Under the pieces are notes generated by a model. The model was not told where the DNA came from. It searched no databases and saw only the letters and a program-made list of their open reading frames with translations. DNA of 48,666 nucleotides from Candidatus Zipacnadia bacterium (GTDB lineage: Bacteria; Armatimonadota; Zipacnadia; JALGUG01), in NCBI GenBank assembly GCA_029820995.1, contig JALGUG010000003.1, positions 1 to 48,666 on the forward strand, written 5' to 3'. Of this stretch, positions 34,675 to 42,422 are shown piece after piece. Both the position numbers and the translations under genes were made by a program. How positions within the stretch are numbered: the first letter of the stretch is position 1; every line of letters begins with the position of its first letter.

Positions 34675-35645
34675 TCTCGCCCGCTCGCCCACAGACCCTC
34701 CGCTGCCGTCTCGGCCTCCGGTTCGGGCGCCTCGCGCGCAAATGCCACCGCCTCCGCGATCTTCGCCTGCGCCGCGGCGCGCAGCTCCGCGTCCTGTTCC
34801 GCCGTCAGAACCCCCAGCTCCTCCAGCCTGGCCTGCATCCGAACGATTGGGTCCCGCTGCCGCCAGTACTCCTCCTCTGCCTCGCTGCGGTAGAAGCAAT
34901 CGTCTGACTTCGAGTGCCCGTACTTGCGGTACGTCTCGGCCTCGATGAACGTAGGCCCCTCGCCTCGGCGAGCCCGAGTCAGCGCTTCGGCAACTTGCGA
35001 GCGCACCAGGAAATAGTCATTCCCGTCAATGGTGTGCGCCGGCAGGCCGTACCCCTGCGCGAGCGTCGCCAGGTGTTCGGCCCGAAAGGCCTGCGACACC
35101 GGCGTGGACATCGCGTACCGGTTGTTCTCGCACAGATAGACCACCGGCAGTCGCCAGATCGCGCCCATGTTCACGGCCTCGTGGAACGCTCCCTGTCCGA
35201 CTGCCCCATCCCCGAAGTAGCACAGCACCACGCGCCGGGTCCCCTTGATTTGGGCGGTAAGTGCCGCCCCAGTTGCCACAGGGATGAGCCCGCCCGTGAT
35301 CCCGTTGGAGCCCAGGAAGCCGATCGAGAAGTCAGCCATGTGTTGGCTGCCGCCGCGGCCGCGAGAGTACCCGGCCGCTTTCCCGAACAGCTCGGCCATG
35401 ATGCGCCGCGGCTCGCCGCCCTTGGCGATGAAGTGACCGTGTCCCCGATGGTTGCTGGTCACGAGGTCATGCGGCTCCAGCGCCGCACACCCGCCGACCG
35501 CCGTGGCCTCCTGGCCGGCACAGAAGTGAGACGTGCCCTTGACCAGCCCTTGCCCGTACAACTCGTTGAGCTGGTCTTCAAAGGCCCGGATGACCAGCAT
35601 TAGCTCATAGTCGCGCCGCAGTTCCTCGGGTGGGAAGTTCATCAT
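34671..35645 (-). CDS. 2-oxoacid dehydrogenase E1 component, alpha subunit
   Basis: 324 aa. Thiamin-diphosphate motif GDG (145-147) to NN (174-175) in YFGDGAVGQGAFHEAVNM...VVYLCENNRYAMSTP. Also HFCAGQEATAVG, SNHRGHGHFIAKGGE, GRGGSQHMADF and YRKYGHSKSDD, as in pyruvate/acetoin dehydrogenase alpha subunits. The ATG overlaps the stop of the degenerate ketosynthase gene by 4 bp (ATGA). With E1-beta it should decarboxylate a 2-oxo acid and transfer the acyl group to a lipoyl lysine, most simply that of the carrier encoded first in this run. Confidence 0.94.
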   Translation of the reverse strand: MMNFPPEELRRDYELMLVIRAFEDQLNELYGQGLVKGTSHFCAGQEATAVGGCAALEPHDLVTSNHRGHGHFIAKGGEPRRIMAELFGKAAGYSRGRGGSQHMADFSIGFLGSNGITGGLIPVATGAALTAQIKGTRRVVLCYFGDGAVGQGAFHEAVNMGAIWRLPVVYLCENNRYAMSTPVSQAFRAEHLATLAQGYGLPAHTIDGNDYFLVRSQVAEALTRARRGEGPTFIEAETYRKYGHSKSDDCFYRSEAEEEYWRQRDPIVRMQARLEELGVLTAEQDAELRAAAQAKIAEAVAFAREAPEPEAETAAEGLWASGRE

Positions 35646-36634
35646 TTGCCGCTCGCCTGTACGGCCAGGCAGCACCCTCCGCCCTCCTGATCCCACGCCA
35701 CTACATGCGACGAGCCGCCCCCATGGCACGCCCAGCACACGCCCAGACCGACGCTCGCCCCGAAGGTTTGCCCCAGCCGGGCTGTTGTCTCAATCGCGCC
35801 CTGTTCCTTCCCCGGTCCGTCGGTGCACGCGATTATCCTCGCCACCTCGCCGGCAGCCCGCCGAGCACGCTCGACCGCCTCTATCGGATTCGGGTCCCAT
35901 GCCACCTCACAAGCCTGCAACGCGCCGAGCACCTGCACCCCACGTGCCCGGGCGTGCTGCTCCGTTTCCAGCAGGAGCACGCCCGCTCCCTCCCCGGGGA
36001 TGATGGCCTCTGTTCCCTCCAGCATGCCGGACGCCTGCAGCGCCTGCAGGAGCGGGACGCTGAGGGCCTCGAACCCCCCGGCCAACATCACGTCCGCTCG
36101 GCCGTCGCGCAGCACGTCGAAGGCGTATTGGATCGCCGTGGCGCCGGAGATCCAGCCGTCGGAGCAGGTCGAAGCCGGCCCTCGCACATCGTACTCGATG
36201 GCGCACAGACTGGTTGGCGTATTGGCGTACGAATGCTGAAACACGACCGGCGACGTGAACCGCGCGCCCTTCTTGTTGAGCCGTCGCGTGTGGGCCAGCA
36301 TCGAAGCCAGGCAGCCATACGCCGTCCCCAGCGACAGGCCCACGCGGTCCTGGTCCAGCGCGCTACGCTCGATTCGAGCGTCCTGCAGGGCCAGATGACA
36401 GGCCGCCAGGGCCAGCTCGGAGGCCCGGTCGAGATAGGTTTTCTCGCTCTCCAGGTAGTCTTCGACGACAAAGTCGAGACACTCGGCGGCGCGGACCGCT
36501 TCCAGCCCCGCCGGCACCACGCGCTCCAGCGGTCGGACGCCTGCGCGGCCCTCCGTCAGACCCCGAAAGAAATCCTCGCGCCCAATTCCAACCGACGAGA
36601 TCGGCCCCAGGCCTGTGATCAGAACCTCATTCAC
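35642..36634 (-). CDS. Ketosynthase-like protein without catalytic Cys (chain-length-factor-like)
   Basis: 330 aa, thiolase fold of the KAS II type but short. Start GTG overlaps the preceding ketosynthase by 8 bp. Gapless alignment with that neighbour puts Trp161 (TCSDGWISGATAI) where its catalytic Cys159 is (MSISCASGGAAL). The N-A-H-G-T-G-T motif is replaced by CTDGPGKEQ and the K-S-x-x-G-H motif is not recognisable. The core RADVMLAGGFEALS and GEGAGVLLLETEQHARARG remain. This resembles KS-beta/chain length factors of type II polyketide synthases, which pair with an active KS-alpha and lack the Cys. Confidence 0.85.
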   Translation of the reverse strand: MNEVLITGLGPISSVGIGREDFFRGLTEGRAGVRPLERVVPAGLEAVRAAECLDFVVEDYLESEKTYLDRASELALAACHLALQDARIERSALDQDRVGLSLGTAYGCLASMLAHTRRLNKKGARFTSPVVFQHSYANTPTSLCAIEYDVRGPASTCSDGWISGATAIQYAFDVLRDGRADVMLAGGFEALSVPLLQALQASGMLEGTEAIIPGEGAGVLLLETEQHARARGVQVLGALQACEVAWDPNPIEAVERARRAAGEVARIIACTDGPGKEQGAIETTARLGQTFGASVGLGVCWACHGGGSSHVVAWDQEGGGCCLAVQASGK

Positions 36635-37838
36635 GCGGAACTTCCTTCAACACGACTGCTGAGTTGCTTCCCCCGAGACCCGCGGAGATCGAGACGCCTG
36701 CCTGCACGTCACACTCCCGCCCCTGGCCCGGCACGTAGTCGAGGTCGCACGCCTCGTCGGGCGTCGAGAGGTTCGCCGTGGGCGGAACGACGCCCCGATG
36801 GATCGCCAGCGCCGTTGCGATTGCCTCTACGGTTCCCGCCGCGCCCATCATGTGGCCCAGCGCGCCCTTGATTGAGCTGACCGGAACCTGATAGGCCCGT
36901 TTGCCGAGCACCGTCTTGATCGCCTCGGTCTCGGCCGGGTCATGGTACTCGGTGCCCGTGCCATGGGCGTTGATGTAGTCAATTTGGTCCGGGCGCATCT
37001 CGGCGTCCGCCAGGGCCCAGCGCACGACCCGCGCCATTCCGGCTCCGCCTGCGTCCGGCGCCGTCATGTGGTAGGCGTTGTTGTTCTGCCATGAGCCGGC
37101 CAGCTCGCAGTAGGCTCTCGCTCCCCGCGCCCGCGCGTGTTCCAGCTCCTCCACGACGAGCACCGCGGCCCCCTCGCCGAACAGGGTCCCGCTGCGGTCC
37201 CTATCAAACGGGCGAATATCGTCCGTGGTGATGGTCCGCAAGATGCTCAGACCGGCGAGTGGTGACGGTGCGAGCGCATCGTGCCCGCCGGCCAGCATGA
37301 CGTCCGCCCGGTCATGTCGAATGAGGTCCAGGCACCGTCCCAGAGCCGCTCCCCCCGAGGCGCACGAGATGGACATCACTGCCCGGGGCCCGCGCAGATT
37401 GAACAGCCTGGCCGTCAGGTCTGCGGAGAGCCCGAACCCGAATTGCCGGAAGGCCCGTGCCGCCTCCGGCTGGTCTTCGTCCAGAGCAGCGACGAATCGC
37501 TCCCACGACCACGCACCGCCGAAGTTCGTGGAATGGATTACTCCGGCCCGTGGGGCCAGTTTTTCGCTTACCTCCAGGCCCGCGTCGCGCAGTGCGGCGC
37601 CGCTGGCGGCCAGCGCGAATTGCAGTGCCTCGTCGAGCTCCTGCTCCTCTTCCAGGCCCGCCGGGTCGAACCCAAACTCTTCCACCGTTCCGCCCTTGCT
37701 GTTGCGCATCCCGGTGGTATCGAACCGCGTGATCTCCCGCACTCCGCGTTCCCCCGCGACCAGCCGCGCCCAGAACTGGTCCAGGTCGTGACCGAGGGGC
37801 GACACTACGCCCATTCCCGTAATCACTGCGCGACGCAT
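36627..37838 (-). CDS. Beta-ketoacyl-ACP synthase II-like, catalytically intact (KS-alpha)
   Basis: 403 aa from ATG 37838 (AGGAAA upstream). Starts RRAVITGMGVVSPLGHDLDQFW as FabF does. Complete triad: Cys159 in SISCASGG, His292 in INAHGTGTEYHD and His329 in IKGALGHMMGAAG (Lys324 also present). The GTLFGEGAAVLVVEELEHARARGA and VVPPTANL segments are typical. It condenses acyl chains with malonyl-ACP. The next gene is a sister lacking the Cys and overlapping by 8 bp, which argues for a heterodimer. 73 bp separate it from the reductase gene. Confidence 0.94.
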   Translation of the reverse strand: MRRAVITGMGVVSPLGHDLDQFWARLVAGERGVREITRFDTTGMRNSKGGTVEEFGFDPAGLEEEQELDEALQFALAASGAALRDAGLEVSEKLAPRAGVIHSTNFGGAWSWERFVAALDEDQPEAARAFRQFGFGLSADLTARLFNLRGPRAVMSISCASGGAALGRCLDLIRHDRADVMLAGGHDALAPSPLAGLSILRTITTDDIRPFDRDRSGTLFGEGAAVLVVEELEHARARGARAYCELAGSWQNNNAYHMTAPDAGGAGMARVVRWALADAEMRPDQIDYINAHGTGTEYHDPAETEAIKTVLGKRAYQVPVSSIKGALGHMMGAAGTVEAIATALAIHRGVVPPTANLSTPDEACDLDYVPGQGRECDVQAGVSISAGLGGSNSAVVLKEVPRE

Positions 37839-37911
37839 GGTAAGTTTCCTGTGCTTACGCCAGGGCCGAGCGAGCCGAATGGAGCCCACTCTTTCCGACG
37901 TCCTACGTCGC

Positions 37912-38661
37912 CTACATGCTCAATCCGCCGTCCACCGCAAACACCTGCCCCGTGATATAGGACGCTTCCGGCGAGGCCAGGAAGGCCACCAGCCCCGCCA
38001 CTTCCGCCGCGGCGCCGAAACGCCCCAAGGGAATCATCTGCAGCAGAAGCTGTCGCCGCTGGTCCTTCATGCCGTCAATGAGCTCCGTCTCGATCACGCC
38101 GGGCGCCACGGCGTTGACGGTGATGCCCTGGGTTGCCAGTTCGCGCGCCGTCGCCTTGGTCAGGCCGTGGAGGCCCGCCTTGGCCGCGCTGTAGTTCGCA
38201 CGCTGCACATCACCCATCACTCCGGCGACGGAGGAGATGTTGATGATACGCCCCCACTTCTGACGCAGCATCACCCGGACCGCCGCCTTGGTGCAGCGGT
38301 ACGCGCCGCGCAGGCAGGTGTCCAACACCTCGTCCCACTGGTCGTCCTTCATCAGGGCCAGGAAGTTGTCCCGCACCAAGCCGGCGTTGTTCACCAGGAT
38401 GTCCAGGCCGCCCAGTCGCTCCTGCACCTGCGTTACGAGGGCCTTCACCTGGTCGCCGTCTCGGACATCGGCCTGGACCGCCACCGCCTTGCGGCCTATC
38501 TGTTCCAGCTCACCCACTACTGCTTGCGCAGCGTCCCCGCGCTGCAAGTAGTTGACCACGACATCCGCCCCCGCCTGCCCCAAGCGCACGGCAATGGCTC
38601 GCCCAATCCCCCGGGAGGCTCCCGTGACCAAAGCGACCTTGCCTTCCAGCGGCATGTTCAT
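37912..38661 (-). CDS. FabG-like 3-oxoacyl-ACP reductase (SDR)
   Basis: 249 aa from ATG 38661 with GGGGAGG upstream. Rossmann motif VTGASRGIGRAIA, NNAG at about 91-94, Ser144 in NISSVAG, and Tyr157/Lys161 in YSAAKAG, with the C-terminal SPEASYITGQVFAVDGGLSM usual for FabG. The structural Asn of the SDR tetrad (normally D-V-N-L) appears as Cys116 (DTCLRGAY), an odd substitution. Likely reduces the beta-keto group of the ACP-bound chain with NADPH. It lies between the lipoyl carrier and the ketosynthase genes. Confidence 0.92.
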   Translation of the reverse strand: MNMPLEGKVALVTGASRGIGRAIAVRLGQAGADVVVNYLQRGDAAQAVVGELEQIGRKAVAVQADVRDGDQVKALVTQVQERLGGLDILVNNAGLVRDNFLALMKDDQWDEVLDTCLRGAYRCTKAAVRVMLRQKWGRIINISSVAGVMGDVQRANYSAAKAGLHGLTKATARELATQGITVNAVAPGVIETELIDGMKDQRRQLLLQMIPLGRFGAAAEVAGLVAFLASPEASYITGQVFAVDGGLSM

Positions 38662-38778
38662 AACTGCCTCCCCGGGCGTGGCATCGTGACGCCGATACCG
38701 GCAGCTAACGCCACGCAAACCACGCCACGGCCGCTTCCAAGGGATTCTACACCTCAGCCCTTCGATTTGTTGCCGTTG

Positions 38779-39273
38779 CTACGGATGCCGCCCCAGAAAG
38801 GCCTCCACATCCTGCTCCGTCACCCGCCGGTCCTCGCCGATGAACTCCGCCACCGCTTCGAGCTCAACGCTCGCTTCTCTTGCCCGCCGACGCGCCGCCG
38901 GTGTCGCTGCGACGCGCTTACCTCGGGCCCGGGCCGCCACGGGTGAGGCGTCAACCTGCAACTCCAGCCTCGCCTGCGCCTGGTGCTCCGCCAGCAGCCG
39001 AGCGTTCTCGTCTTCCACCGCCGGCAGCGCCTCCTCGGCCGCGCCGATGAAGCCGACCACATAGCCCACCGGCACCGTGCTCTTCTCCGCGGCGTAGACC
39101 TTGCGCAGAATGCCGTCCTGTTCCGATTCCCATTCGAAGGTCGCCTTATCGGTAATCAGCTCGACGACGCCCTCGCCCGCTTGCACGACATCGCCCTCGG
39201 CCTTTAGCCACTTGCCGACGGTCGCCTCGTCGAGGTTCTCGGCCCATTTTTCGATGATGATCAGCAGTCCCAT
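38779..39273 (-). CDS. Lipoyl-domain and E3-binding-domain protein lacking the E2 catalytic domain
   Basis: 164 aa. Residues 1-80 are a lipoyl domain with the modified lysine in ITDKATFEW (Lys43). After a charged linker comes a peripheral subunit-binding domain (about 121-160; VAATPAARRRAREASVEL...RRVTEQDVEAFL), and the protein then ends. The roughly 230-residue acyltransferase core of E2, with its HxxxDG motif, is absent and not encoded next door. It can accept an acyl group from E1 and dock E3, but cannot itself pass the acyl group to CoA. First gene of the operon, with start ATG 39273. Confidence 0.9.
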   Translation of the reverse strand: MGLLIIIEKWAENLDEATVGKWLKAEGDVVQAGEGVVELITDKATFEWESEQDGILRKVYAAEKSTVPVGYVVGFIGAAEEALPAVEDENARLLAEHQAQARLELQVDASPVAARARGKRVAATPAARRRAREASVELEAVAEFIGEDRRVTEQDVEAFLGRHP

Positions 39274-39300
39274 CGCCCATGCTCCGGCAGTTCACAAATA

Positions 39301-39328
39301 CGCATGAGAGTCGGCTGACCCTCATGCG
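39301..39328 (-). promoter_or_regulatory. Strong hairpin in the operon leader
   Basis: CGCATGAG / CTCATGCG form 8 bp, then one A-C mismatch, then GTC/GAC around a 4-nt loop. On the minus strand it is followed by TATTTGTG, only weakly U-rich. It lies between the predicted transcript start (about 39404) and the lipoyl-protein ATG, so it may attenuate or stabilise the transcript. Confidence 0.6.
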
Positions 39329-39410
39329 CTGGCACTGGTCCACGTGCGCATCCGATGTCTTGCTCCCCCAGCAACGGCAGGCGGCGCACGCTCGGCTACG
39401 TCTCATCGGC

Positions 39411-39439
39411 AGTATATCAGCCGGTCCGAGCAGTGTCAA
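39411..39439 (-). promoter_or_regulatory. Consensus promoter of the lipoyl/ketosynthase operon
   Basis: TTGACA (39434-39439, perfect -35) and TATACT (39411-39416), spacer 17 bp, minus strand. The -35 lies inside the last codons of the PAP2 gene. The leader to ATG 39273 is about 130 nt. Confidence 0.88.
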
Positions 39440-40169
39440 CGCGGCCCGAGGGCGCCGCGGGAGGCCCGCCTCGCCCGGCACGCGCCCGGCGGTGCCAGAC
39501 CTCCCATACCAGGAGCGCCGCCGCGATTCCGACCAGGCCGCCGGCCAGGCAGTCGGACAAGTAATGGCGGGCGGCCACGAGCCGGCCCACGGCGACGAGC
39601 AGGCCCGGTGCGAAGGCCAGGGAACGCAGGTCGCTGGAGGCAAAGACCAGGGCCCAGGCGGTCCCCAGGGCGAACATGGCAGTGACATCGCCGGAGGGGA
39701 AGGAATGCCAGGCGCGGCTGTGCCAATACAGTGCCCAAGTGGGCTCCAGGCCCGCGGTGAGCACACCGGGCCGCGGCCGATGGATCAAGACCTTCAGCGT
39801 CTGGCTCAGAAGAGCGCCCACTACCAGCGCCGCCAGGCCCAGCGCGCCGGCTCGAACCCAGTCGCGACGTCTGGTCCAGGCGCCCCAGCCGACAAAAATC
39901 AGGACGTCAACCGCATACATGCCATTGCGGACGACCGGCGTCATTATCTGCGTTGCGAACTGATGTGATAGCCGGTCGCGATGTTCGAGCATCCAAGCAG
40001 CGATGGGTTCGTCGAGCCAGACGAGGGAGGTCAAGAGCGCCGCCGCGACACCCGTGCCGCACAGGAGCGCGCGGCCCACGGGGCATGATGTGCTGCCGAG
40101 ACTGGGGTGCATGTTGTCGCCGTGCGCGGTGGCGTCCATGATGCCAAACGGTTTCTCGACCGCCGGCAC
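39417..40169 (-). CDS. PAP2-family membrane phosphatase
   Basis: 250 aa from a GTG 4 bp after the upstream stop; ATG 40139 is an alternative start. About five or six TM helices. Phosphatase motifs: C1 KVLIHRPRP (K-x6-RP), C2 SFPSGD, C3 GRLVAARHYLSD (R-x5-H-x3-D). The His of the usual PSGH is Asp here. Members act on lipid phosphates or undecaprenyl diphosphate at the outer membrane leaflet. Its stop codon and the -10 box of the next operon touch, so the two units are separate. Confidence 0.88.
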   Translation of the reverse strand: MPAVEKPFGIMDATAHGDNMHPSLGSTSCPVGRALLCGTGVAAALLTSLVWLDEPIAAWMLEHRDRLSHQFATQIMTPVVRNGMYAVDVLIFVGWGAWTRRRDWVRAGALGLAALVVGALLSQTLKVLIHRPRPGVLTAGLEPTWALYWHSRAWHSFPSGDVTAMFALGTAWALVFASSDLRSLAFAPGLLVAVGRLVAARHYLSDCLAGGLVGIAAALLVWEVWHRRARAGRGGPPAAPSGRVDTARTG

Positions 40170-40172
40170 ACC

Positions 40173-42233
40173 TTAGGGCCACGGGAAAAACGGCGCCGGT
40201 GAGCGCGTAAAGCCGCTGAACGTGGCCCAAAAGACCGCCATGAAGAACTCACCCAGGATTAAACCCAGGAACAGCGGCCTCAGGGTGGCGTATAGCTTCA
40301 TGCCGCCGTAGCGGACAAGAGCCGTCTTGATCAGCCAGGCGATGAAGATGGGAAACCAGAACACGATCATCGTCCACGAGCCCCACAGCGCATAGCCCAG
40401 GGGGAACAGCGGCCACCACCAGTACCGTGCTCGCATCACGCTCAACCCGATTGTGACCAGGGTCCCGATGGAGAAGTAGATCGGCAGCGCCGGCTGAAAC
40501 TGCTGTGTGGCCATCATAGCCGGCACATGGAACCGGAAGGCGTGCAGGGGCTGCGAACGGTAGACATAGCCGTACATCCCTACGCCGCCGATGTGGTAGG
40601 GCAGCCACAGGGCCAGGAACCCCGATACGCCGATGCCGACCACCAGGGCCACGGCCACTGCTCCGAACAGCGCGCGACCGTTCAGACGCACCTGCTCGGC
40701 GATTTTCATCTCGTCCAGGAACGTGCTGAGCAGGCATCCGCGAAGGTCGCGGGTGAATACGGCGTCGAAGAAGCCCAGTGAGGCCAGATTGCTCTTGCCC
40801 ACGGAGCTCAGCGGAACAAACATCCGGACCAGGTCAACGGGTCGGAAAGAGGCCTCGGTCATGAGCAGACCGCCCTCGTTCACGCTGCGCGCCATAATCA
40901 GCGATACGACGAACACATAGACCCCAATCTCGATGAGAGCCATCCACCACGTCATTCCCGAGTACATGCACCACACGACCGCGACGACAAAGGCCAGGAC
41001 CAGTCCGCCCGCAGCCGCCCGGAAGGAGAGCAGCTCCTTGGAGTCGTCAATTGTCGGGTCGCCGGTCCAGGCCTTGCGAACGACCTGGCGCAGGTGCGGT
41101 ATGGCGGCTTTGACCAAGTAGACGGTCAAGACCACGTATGCGCCGGCCGCCTGGTATCCGTGGGGCACCTTGCAGGGGTATAGCGGCATCGCCTGGGGCG
41201 TAGCGCCGAAGGCCGAGAACACGATATCCTGCACGCGCGACAGCACAAAGAAGAACCACAACGAGAACAGCAGTTGCGCCGGCAAGAAGTAGCTGAAGCC
41301 CACTGCGGCCATGCTGCAGAAGGCCACAGTGTAGTGGATGTCTTTCCACGGGCGGCCCATGGCCCGGAAGTGGGGATGCAGCTCATACTTCACCGGAATC
41401 ATGGGGATGGTGGGATAGAGCCCGTGCAGGCCATTCAAGGTGAACACAAAGGCCGGCAGCGCAAAGCCGATCCAGGTGAGCTTGTTGGCGAAGAACGTAC
41501 CCCGGCCGGCCGCCTCTCGGGCCAGCTCAATCGGCAGGTTGGTCAGCGGAAAGGTCAGCTTCTCATGGTCCACCCACTGCTTGCGCAAGATGGTCGCGAG
41601 CGAGAAGTACAGATAGAAGATGGCCGCGATGACGATGAGCCAGGACAGAATGGGAGTGAGCCAGGCGCGCCAGGGGATCTTCTCACCCGCCCCGAGGCCC
41701 TCGTAGAACAGCCGCGAGACCTCCTGCTTCTCGGCGCCGCGAACGTCAAAGGGCACCAGCCAGGAGGGGATATACGGGTAGAGCACATCCACCCAGCCGT
41801 TCTCGGGTGTGGAGTAGTAATTGACGCCGACCAACCCCGGCAGCCATTTCTCCATCAGCCCGCGGGACGTCGTCAGAGCGGCGACCAGGATCATGGCGTA
41901 CACGATCATGATCTCCGCCGAGTTCAGGCTCAAGCGGCGCGATATCAGGCGGATCACGCGATTGGCCAGGACCGCGACCAGCAACAGGCCGATGGCGGCC
42001 GGCGCAAACTGGCAAATCGCGATCTGGATTTCCTTGATCACCAGCTCGGCCCAGGAGACAACACAGCAGGCGATCGCCGCGAGGACCACGCCGATGAGCA
42101 CAGCGCGTAGCGAAAGCCCCTGTGCCGGCACCTCGACCGCGGGCGCCGAGGGGGACGAGACCTCAGACTCGTGGTGCATAGGAGTGGCAGCAGGATAGAC
42201 ACTCACGGCCCGAGGGCTGCGCCAGTCAGCCAT
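40173..42233 (-). CDS. DUF6785-like polytopic membrane protein (oligopeptide-transporter-like)
   Basis: 686 aa with about 14 hydrophobic segments, starting LSLRAVLIGVVLAAIACCVVSW after a 40-residue polar N-terminus. Stretches such as LNSAEIMIVYAMILVAALTTSRGLMEKWLPGL, RKQWVDHEKLTFPLTNLPIEL and SVMRARYWWWPLFPLGYALWGSW match the DUF6784/DUF6785 proteins that look like distant OPT transporters; identification is from memory of these motifs. Substrate unknown. The PAP2 gene starts 4 bp before its stop region, so the two are one unit. The 189-bp gap upstream (42234-42422) has only small overlapping hairpins near 42364-42391 without a U-tract. Confidence 0.75.
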   Translation of the reverse strand: MADWRSPRAVSVYPAATPMHHESEVSSPSAPAVEVPAQGLSLRAVLIGVVLAAIACCVVSWAELVIKEIQIAICQFAPAAIGLLLVAVLANRVIRLISRRLSLNSAEIMIVYAMILVAALTTSRGLMEKWLPGLVGVNYYSTPENGWVDVLYPYIPSWLVPFDVRGAEKQEVSRLFYEGLGAGEKIPWRAWLTPILSWLIVIAAIFYLYFSLATILRKQWVDHEKLTFPLTNLPIELAREAAGRGTFFANKLTWIGFALPAFVFTLNGLHGLYPTIPMIPVKYELHPHFRAMGRPWKDIHYTVAFCSMAAVGFSYFLPAQLLFSLWFFFVLSRVQDIVFSAFGATPQAMPLYPCKVPHGYQAAGAYVVLTVYLVKAAIPHLRQVVRKAWTGDPTIDDSKELLSFRAAAGGLVLAFVVAVVWCMYSGMTWWMALIEIGVYVFVVSLIMARSVNEGGLLMTEASFRPVDLVRMFVPLSSVGKSNLASLGFFDAVFTRDLRGCLLSTFLDEMKIAEQVRLNGRALFGAVAVALVVGIGVSGFLALWLPYHIGGVGMYGYVYRSQPLHAFRFHVPAMMATQQFQPALPIYFSIGTLVTIGLSVMRARYWWWPLFPLGYALWGSWTMIVFWFPIFIAWLIKTALVRYGGMKLYATLRPLFLGLILGEFFMAVFWATFSGFTRSPAPFFPWP

Positions 42234-42422
42234 GAGTCTGCCTTGCAGCCTGGGCCGGATGAGCGCCAGTGTGCGTGGTCCAGCGCTCAGCTCACGTGTT
42301 TCGCCATCAGGGGGTGTAGGGACCTCCCTGATTGATGGCAGCGTGCTCTCTGCCGATGACTCCGGGGCAGTCGCCCCTGCTCAACAGCAGGCGTGCCGCG
42401 CATCAGGGAACGAGCCCGGCGG

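Noticed and set aside
42364-42391. Intrinsic terminator in the gap before the DUF6785-like gene
   Set aside because: Two small stems (GGGGC/GCCCC and CCTGCT/AGCAGG) overlap and neither has a U-tract.
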